Below the pieces are notes generated by a model. The model saw only the letters and a program-made list of their open reading frames with translations, did no database searches and had not been told where the DNA came from. The position numbers and the translations under genes are program-made. This document shows positions 59,213 through 64,000 of a stretch of DNA of 64,000 nt, in pieces (position 1 is the first letter of the stretch; the number at the start of each line of letters is the position of its first letter). The DNA comes from Aristaeella hokkaidonensis (GTDB lineage: Bacteria; Bacillota; Clostridia; Christensenellales; Aristaeellaceae): positions 2,356,001 to 2,420,000 of the forward strand of contig NZ_CP068393.1 in the NCBI RefSeq assembly GCF_018128945.1, written 5' to 3'.

Positions 59213-61552
59213 TTACTCCGCCAGGATGGTTTCCGCCAGCTGCTTACCGGCCAGGTAGCCGGAGGTGAAAGCCCAGCCCTGGTCAGCGCCGCCGTAGGTC
59301 ACGTATTCCTTCTTCTCGGTGAACATGATGCCCAGGCAGTCAGTGCCGACCGCGTACAGGCCCTCCAGGGGCTGGCCGTCGGTCTTCAGCACGCGGAACT
59401 GTTCGTCCACGTCCAGGGCGCCGGTGGTGGAATAGATCCACGGCGCGCCCTTCACGGCGTAGTAGGGTCCGTTGCCTTCGATCTTCTCGTACACGTTGTA
59501 CTCACCCTCCATGGGGCGGCCGCTCAGGTCATAGATAACGGGGTTCTTTTCGATGCCCTGGGGCGGGTTTTCCTTCGTGTCGCAGTAACTGTTGTAATCC
59601 GCCACGGTCTTGGCCAGGGTCGCGGCATCCACGCCGATCTTCTCCGCCAGCTCTTCAATCGTGTCAGCCTTGAAGATGATGTCCATCTCCATGCCCTTTT
59701 CCAGTACGTCATACAGTTCCGGAATCGGGGTGTTGGCGGGCCAGCCGCCCTGGTTGATGAAGATACCGATGTTGCTGAACTTCAGGCCGTTGTCCCGGAT
59801 GGACTGCATCTGCTCGTCAGACCAGATGGTGTAGAAGTAGGCGCCGGCCGCCCAGTTGCCGTAGGCGGTCAGGGTCGTTTCATCCTTGAAGCGCACGCCC
59901 TGGCGGTTCACAGCCATGCTGTTGGGCGCCACTGCCAGCATCATGGGGATATCGTTCAGGGAAATGGTGGCGGGCTTGCCGGTGAAGAAGTCCGGATACT
60001 CCTGCTGGATGATCGGGAACTCATGCATCACCTTGTAGGCGCCGCCGATGTGGCTGACCGGGGGCATGCCAATGCAGTAGGTCGCCGCGCCGTTGTCGAT
60101 GGCGGACTGGATCATCTTACCGTCGTTCTGGCTCATGCCGTACATATTCCAGCGTCCGCCGCCGGACAGGTTGTAATACTCGTCAGAGAAATACTTGTCT
60201 TCCATTTCTCCGTTGCCGGCAAAGCCGCCGGTGGCGGAGACAACGTACTGGGCGTTGATGACGTAGGTCGTTCCGTCCGCGCCCACCGCGTTCACGCCGG
60301 TCACCCGGCCGGTTTCGTCAGTGATCAGGGAGGTGGCCTCGGTCTGCAGCATGTACTTGCCGCCCTTCATGGTGTAGTTGCCCATGAACTTGTCAAAGTA
60401 GGCCTGTACGATGGACTTGTCCACCATGAAGCCGTCGCCGTAGTTGCAGCAGATCAGGTAGGGATCGGACAGGCCCTGCACCGGCGCGCCGAACACAAAG
60501 CCGTTTTCGATCAGGTAATCCACCGCGTCGCCGGAGGATTCCATCATCATGTCAATGGCCCATTCCTTGGCATCGCCTTCGGTGTATTCCATCCAGGCAG
60601 CCTTCAGGGCCGCGGCGTCCACATACTCTTTGCCGTCGTTCTTCTCCACGAAGGACTTGGGGTTGATGGACATGGGAGAAGAGGTGGTCACAGAGGTTCC
60701 GCCGTACTTGGCGGCCTTGTCGATCATCAGGACGTCGATCTTGGTGGTGTCGCCTTCATAGGCGTCATACAGGGTATCCACAATGCGGTTGCCCGTCATG
60801 ATGCCGGCGCCGCCCATACCGATCACCAGCACCTTGGTGTTGATGGTCTCGGTGGCAGTACTCTTGGCAGGCACGGTGTAGAACGCGCTCACAGCGGCAA
60901 CGTCTCCGCCGGCCGCGGCGATCGCCTGCACCAGGCAGTCTTCCGTCGCCGCCTTGATGGCGCCGCTGGAAACGGTGGCGCCGGTGATGGAGTCCACCTT
61001 CACGGACTGGTTCTCGATCATCGCGGGAATCAGGTTCTCAATGGCGGTGTTCAGGATAATCGCGGTATCCCCGTTGTCGCCCACTTCGATGGAGGCGATC
61101 TTTCCGCCTTCGATGACCGTCTTCACGTTCATCTGGTAGTTCATGGAGAAGCTCCATGCCTGGGCCTCATAGGTGCCGTCGGCAATCTTCAGCTCCGCGG
61201 CGCCTTTGCCGGACGCCTGGGCCATGATTTCCGTCATGGCGGCCTTCACAGCGCCGGAGGTCAGGGTCGCGCCGGACACGCCGTCGATTGCGGCGCCCTG
61301 GGCTTCCTTCACCTGCTCCGCCAGCGGCTCAAGCGCCGCGGCGCCGATGCCTTCGGTCTCATTATTGCCGGTGACCGTCACATCGGTGATTTTGCCGCCT
61401 TCGATGACGGCCTCAACCTTCACAGGGCCGCCGAAGCCCTGCTGTTCCGCACTGTAAGTGCCGTCGGTCAGCGCGCTTTCCGCGCAGGCAATACCGGCCA
61501 GCACAGGCAGAACGAAGATTGCGGCAATCAGGACTGCCAGCATTTTCTTCAT
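59213..61552 (-). CDS. Secreted flavocytochrome-type FMN/FAD reductase
   Basis: The 779-aa protein has a signal peptide (MLAVLIAAIFVLPVLAGIACA). Two FMN-binding domains follow (GVSGATLTSGAV near 92; SITGATVSSGAI near 190), whose Thr would take covalent FMN. The FAD-binding fumarate-reductase-like domain starts with VLVIGMGGAGIMTGN near 246 and ends with the usual GLYAVGTDCLG and YVTYGGADQGWAF near the C-terminus. Such exported enzymes reduce fumarate, urocanate or cinnamate-like acceptors. It is fed by a divergent MerR regulator, so substrate-induced expression is likely. The acceptor is unknown. Confidence 0.88.
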   Translation of the reverse strand: MKKMLAVLIAAIFVLPVLAGIACAESALTDGTYSAEQQGFGGPVKVEAVIEGGKITDVTVTGNNETEGIGAAALEPLAEQVKEAQGAAIDGVSGATLTSGAVKAAMTEIMAQASGKGAAELKIADGTYEAQAWSFSMNYQMNVKTVIEGGKIASIEVGDNGDTAIILNTAIENLIPAMIENQSVKVDSITGATVSSGAIKAATEDCLVQAIAAAGGDVAAVSAFYTVPAKSTATETINTKVLVIGMGGAGIMTGNRIVDTLYDAYEGDTTKIDVLMIDKAAKYGGTSVTTSSPMSINPKSFVEKNDGKEYVDAAALKAAWMEYTEGDAKEWAIDMMMESSGDAVDYLIENGFVFGAPVQGLSDPYLICCNYGDGFMVDKSIVQAYFDKFMGNYTMKGGKYMLQTEATSLITDETGRVTGVNAVGADGTTYVINAQYVVSATGGFAGNGEMEDKYFSDEYYNLSGGGRWNMYGMSQNDGKMIQSAIDNGAATYCIGMPPVSHIGGAYKVMHEFPIIQQEYPDFFTGKPATISLNDIPMMLAVAPNSMAVNRQGVRFKDETTLTAYGNWAAGAYFYTIWSDEQMQSIRDNGLKFSNIGIFINQGGWPANTPIPELYDVLEKGMEMDIIFKADTIEELAEKIGVDAATLAKTVADYNSYCDTKENPPQGIEKNPVIYDLSGRPMEGEYNVYEKIEGNGPYYAVKGAPWIYSTTGALDVDEQFRVLKTDGQPLEGLYAVGTDCLGIMFTEKKEYVTYGGADQGWAFTSGYLAGKQLAETILAE

Positions 61553-61603
61553 ACTGTTTTCCCCCTTTAATTTTCACCCGTTTGACGGGCTTTTTCTGAG
61601 TTC

Positions 61604-61634
61604 ATTGTAAACATTGGAACAGTTCCAATGTCAA
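61604..61634 (-). promoter_or_regulatory. MerR-type promoter and operator
   Basis: On the minus strand TTGACA (61634-61629) and TACAAT (61609-61604) are separated by 19 bp, the long spacer of MerR-activated promoters. The spacer is mostly the palindrome ACATTGGAAC-a-GTTCCAATGT (61611-61631). The plus strand has a TATAAT at ~61645 for the regulator itself. Confidence 0.85.
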
Positions 61635-61691
61635 TACATCTGTGTTATAATCCAGGCAGAGCCATGATTCATATATCGGAGGGGATCCGGC

Positions 61692-62435
61692 ATGAAAATC
61701 AACGATGCCTCCCGCGCCACCGGCGTATCCCGGGACATGATCCGTTTCTATGAAAAACAGGGTCTCGTCTGCCCTGCCCGCCTGCCCAACGGCTACCGGG
61801 ATTACTCGGATGAAGACCTGTACCTGCTCACCGTGATCCGGTACCTGTCCAACCTGGGCGTACCGCTGCGGGTGATCTCCACAGCTTTTGAAAGCGGCCA
61901 GACGGATCTCCTTGTTGGAAACCTGAAGGACGAGATCAGCCGCCTGACCCTGCTGCGCAGCCAGATCGAGGTCCGCATTGCCGCCGCCAAAGAGTCCATT
62001 GCCTGCTTCAACCTGCTGTCCTCCGGTACTCCCTGGGAGGTCTATGAGGCACCGGCGCGGTACCTTTTCTCCTTCGGCAGCCTCCGCTATCCGGTATACC
62101 GTTCCGGTCCGGAACCCGGGGATTCCTTTGCCTTCTATTACCGCCAGCGCTATGGCGTGGAGGAGAACGTCACCCCGCAGGGACAGGCCGACCGGGGCAT
62201 CATGCTGTACTGTTCCCTGCCTGGCACGGAGCGCATCCCGCCCCAGCGGTGCCTGCGGACGGTACTCACCCATTCCTCCGAAAACAAGCAGCTCCTGGGC
62301 GCCCGGGAGCTGGAAGCGCCCCTGCGGCACGCGGCTTCCCTGACCGGCAAAGAAGAGTTCACCGTGCTCATGCACCAGTTCTTCCAGAAGAAAGGGGAAG
62401 CAGCGTTTCTGAGTGCTGACATCCTTTTAGGATGA
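61692..62435 (+). CDS. MerR-family regulator of the flavoprotein gene
   Basis: The 247-aa protein has a MerR DNA-binding domain (MKINDASRATGVSRDMIRFY, LPNGYRDYSDEDLYLLTVIR), a dimerisation helix (~75-110) and a ~130-residue effector domain (FCFGSLRYPVYR-like text at ~120, RQRYGVEENVTPQG) of unknown ligand. GGAGGGGAT precedes ATG 61692. It is divergent from the flavoprotein gene with the MerR-type promoter between. It likely senses the flavoprotein's substrate or a related aromatic or organic acid. Confidence 0.9.
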   Translation: MKINDASRATGVSRDMIRFYEKQGLVCPARLPNGYRDYSDEDLYLLTVIRYLSNLGVPLRVISTAFESGQTDLLVGNLKDEISRLTLLRSQIEVRIAAAKESIACFNLLSSGTPWEVYEAPARYLFSFGSLRYPVYRSGPEPGDSFAFYYRQRYGVEENVTPQGQADRGIMLYCSLPGTERIPPQRCLRTVLTHSSENKQLLGARELEAPLRHAASLTGKEEFTVLMHQFFQKKGEAAFLSADILLG

Positions 62436-62645
62436 CAGCGCTCAGGGTAATTCACAATTCACAATTCATAATTCATAATTAGTATGGTTTTCCACGTCAT
62501 GGTGTTCCTGATACCAGAGGGTTTACATCCCCGGAGGAGATTCCTCCACTACGGTCGGTATGACAATGTGGACGAATGGGATTAATCATAACAACAGGAT
62601 AACGCAGAACGCAAAAGTGCGAAGCGCGTGACAAGGCGCGGGGAC

Positions 62646-62720
62646 GTGACAGGGGGGACAGACACTCAGTCACATTTTCTTCGAAAACCGTGACAGACTA
62701 TCAGTCCCGACAGTCACATC
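62646..62720. repeat. Interspersed repeat (GGGACAGACACTCAGTCAC), copy 2
   Basis: It matches 35416-35489 over about 75 bp, with changes mainly in the loop (TTCTTCGAAAACC) and one arm. It lies in the 330-bp gap after the MerR gene. The rest of the gap has AATTCACAATTCATAATT-type short repeats at 62450-62480 and no ORF. Confidence 0.8.
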
Positions 62721-62762
62721 CGCCGCGCCCTTCCTTGTCATGCGCTCCGCCTTTATCTTTGT

Positions 62763-63791
62763 TTACTTTTTCTTCGACTTCACGATTTCTTTCAGGTATA
62801 CGGTTTCCTTCGTGTGCTCACCGCTTTCCTCATACACGGGCACCAGCTTCAGGTCCGCACCGTTGTCCTTGCCGGGAACCAGGATCTCATAGGTAACCTC
62901 AGCCGGGCCGGTGGTATACATCACCACGTCATCCGTGTTGAAATAGCTGCCGTTCTGGTACAGGTTCCAGCCTGTGATGATATCCGGCATGGTCATCTCC
63001 GTAAAGTCCTCGCTGTTCCAGGTGTTCACGGCGTTCTCCCATTCCCCGCTGACGCCGGTAAGGATGATGGTGCACCGCAGCTCATCCCGGCCGGAGATAA
63101 TCTCCGCCTTCGCGTCATAGGCATCCGTGTGCAGGGTGCCTGTCTTGCACTGGACCCGTTCATCCTTCTTCAGGGTAAAGCAGATCTCGGTTTTTTCACC
63201 GCGTTCATAGTTGCGGTGGTAGGTGGTGTAATCCTGGAAGGCAATGGAATGGCCGCGGGAAAGAATCAGCTTAAAGGTCAGGGTATCCTTCTTGCTTTCC
63301 GGCGGGATCTTGCACTTTTTCCAGCCCACGAGGGTACCGTCTTCCTTATATTCACTGTCCCCGTCGACGATGTCGGCGTAATTTCCGTCCTCCAGATCCA
63401 GACCGTCAGACAGACCGAAAGACCAGGTTTCAGTCCAGCGCTGTCCCTTGCCGTCCAGCCACTCAAGGCCTTTCTGTGCTTCCGGGTTGTCCGAGGACAT
63501 CTGCTCCGCGGCGATTGTATCCTCCTTGGTGTATTTCCACTCGGTAATTCCTTCGGGAGCTCCTTCGTGAAGTTCCGCCTTCACCATATCCCCGGTCACC
63601 CGGTAGGAAACATAGACCCGGTCGCCCTCATAGTAAGCCTCGCCGATCTCCACGGTGATTCCGTCTTCCGTGGTCAGGGAAAGCATCATGGGTTCAGAAC
63701 CGTCGTCTTCCTCCTCCGCCAGAACCGGCAGCGCGGCAAACATGGTCAGCGCCAGAAACAGCGCCAGCAAAGCAGACAGTTTTCTGTACAT
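62763..63791 (-). CDS. Secreted DUF4179-like protein
   Basis: The 342-aa protein has a signal peptide (LSALLALFLALTMFAALPVLA). A beta-rich ectodomain starts with EDGITVEIGEAYYEGDRVY and continues GLEWLDGKGQRWTETW, close to its paralogue at 29575-30636 (DWLNGQSQRWLEG). The Lys-rich C-terminus (KEIVKSKKK) has no anchor. It is probably exported and free. The relation to the giant anti-sigma ectodomain at 35559 suggests a common ligand type. Confidence 0.78.
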   Translation of the reverse strand: MYRKLSALLALFLALTMFAALPVLAEEEDDGSEPMMLSLTTEDGITVEIGEAYYEGDRVYVSYRVTGDMVKAELHEGAPEGITEWKYTKEDTIAAEQMSSDNPEAQKGLEWLDGKGQRWTETWSFGLSDGLDLEDGNYADIVDGDSEYKEDGTLVGWKKCKIPPESKKDTLTFKLILSRGHSIAFQDYTTYHRNYERGEKTEICFTLKKDERVQCKTGTLHTDAYDAKAEIISGRDELRCTIILTGVSGEWENAVNTWNSEDFTEMTMPDIITGWNLYQNGSYFNTDDVVMYTTGPAEVTYEILVPGKDNGADLKLVPVYEESGEHTKETVYLKEIVKSKKK

Positions 63792-63919
63792 CGTAATATC
63801 CTCCGGTCATTCAATTCAAAATGATTTGCTGAATGGCGGAAGCAGCCGGATACTCTCCCTGTTTCCGCGTTCAGTAATATGACGATGTGAGTCTGACAAT
63901 TATTCCCAAAAAGAGAAAT

Positions 63920-63944
63920 GACCGGCAGCCGTTTGCTGCCGGTC
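63920..63944 (-). terminator. Terminator of the gene entering from the right
   Basis: GACCGGCAGC and GCTGCCGGTC form a 10-bp stem with a 5-nt loop, then TTCTCTTTTT on the minus strand, 18 nt past the stop at 63963. Confidence 0.85.
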
Positions 63945-63962
63945 GTTCACTTTTATGTTTCC

Positions 63963-64000
63963 TTATTCCCCGTTAAAAATCTTCAACACATCCTCCAGTT
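63963..64000 (-). CDS. C-terminal end of an unidentified gene
   Basis: The minus-strand frame reads LEDVLKIFNGE then TAA at 63965-63963, directly followed by a strong terminator. Only 11 codons are in the window, so no family can be given. Confidence 0.6.
   Translation of the reverse strand, partial: LEDVLKIFNGE

Noticed and set aside
59177..61570. 797-codon plus-strand ORF
   Set aside because: It is an antisense shadow of the GC-rich flavoprotein gene; its translation is His/Val/Gly-rich without any family pattern.

Overview
The window looks like a chromosomal stretch of an anaerobic gut or rumen Bacillota (Clostridia; a Christensenellales/Aristaeella-like genome is my best guess, from style only). 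Supporting signs are strong AGGAGG-type ribosome binding sites, tRNAs without an encoded CCA, a SAM riboswitch, a Firmicutes-type (T7SSb) secretion locus, BspA-like leucine-rich repeat proteins and large secreted proteins. The backbone is of moderate GC. Several blocks (about 14.8-24.8 kb, 25.7-29.4 kb and 42-59 kb) are clearly richer in A+T and look acquired.

Layout. 0-3.4 kb: a minus-strand ADP-ribosylation operon (HxlR regulator, zinc macrodomain hydrolase, an unknown 113-aa protein, class M sirtuin, DUF1848 protein). 3.5-5.8 kb: a divergent MFS transporter / AraC pair. 5.9-6.7 kb: the C-terminal scrap of a DUF499-type ATPase, a tRNA 3' scrap and tRNA-Val. 6.8-11.6 kb: an immunity-like protein, an ADP-ribosylglycohydrolase with a fused second domain, and two unknown genes behind a SAM riboswitch. 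11.7-13.5 kb: repeats, iteron-like tandem repeats and two phage-type replication-initiation genes. 13.5-16.6 kb: a membrane metallophosphoesterase, a transglutaminase-like protein, and a decayed second copy of the phosphoesterase.

16.7-24.8 kb is an AT-rich island with the most interesting genes. A tightly packed three-gene operon encodes a STAS+HATPase protein, a phosphoribosyltransferase-like protein and an HD+phosphoribosyltransferase-like protein. It diverges from a PLD-nuclease/helicase/DUF3427 gene. I read this as a probable defence or conflict island, and the three-gene operon is my best candidate for an undescribed system.

24.8-31 kb: an XRE regulator, a tRNA-Ile(UAU) gene broken in its D-loop by a structured repeat, tRNA-Arg(UCU), and a cluster of small secreted Cys-rich proteins. 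31-41 kb: a three-module LRR protein, a HAD phosphatase, and an ECF sigma factor with a 1605-aa membrane anti-sigma-like protein. 41-58.6 kb: a type VII secretion locus with EssC, a YukD-like protein, three WXG100-like proteins and a reverse-architecture lipase effector. It also carries a family of secreted helical-repeat/SH3/beta-helix proteins, but no recognisable EsaA, EssA or EssB. 59-64 kb: a secreted FMN/FAD flavoprotein divergent from a MerR regulator across a textbook MerR promoter, then a DUF4179-like secreted protein.

Interspersed repeats are a theme. Two pairs of about 105-nt elements (11691-11797 with 25146-25252, and 9338-9441 with 30766-30870) keep their loops and linkers while both sides of several stems change together, which indicates selected RNA or DNA structure.
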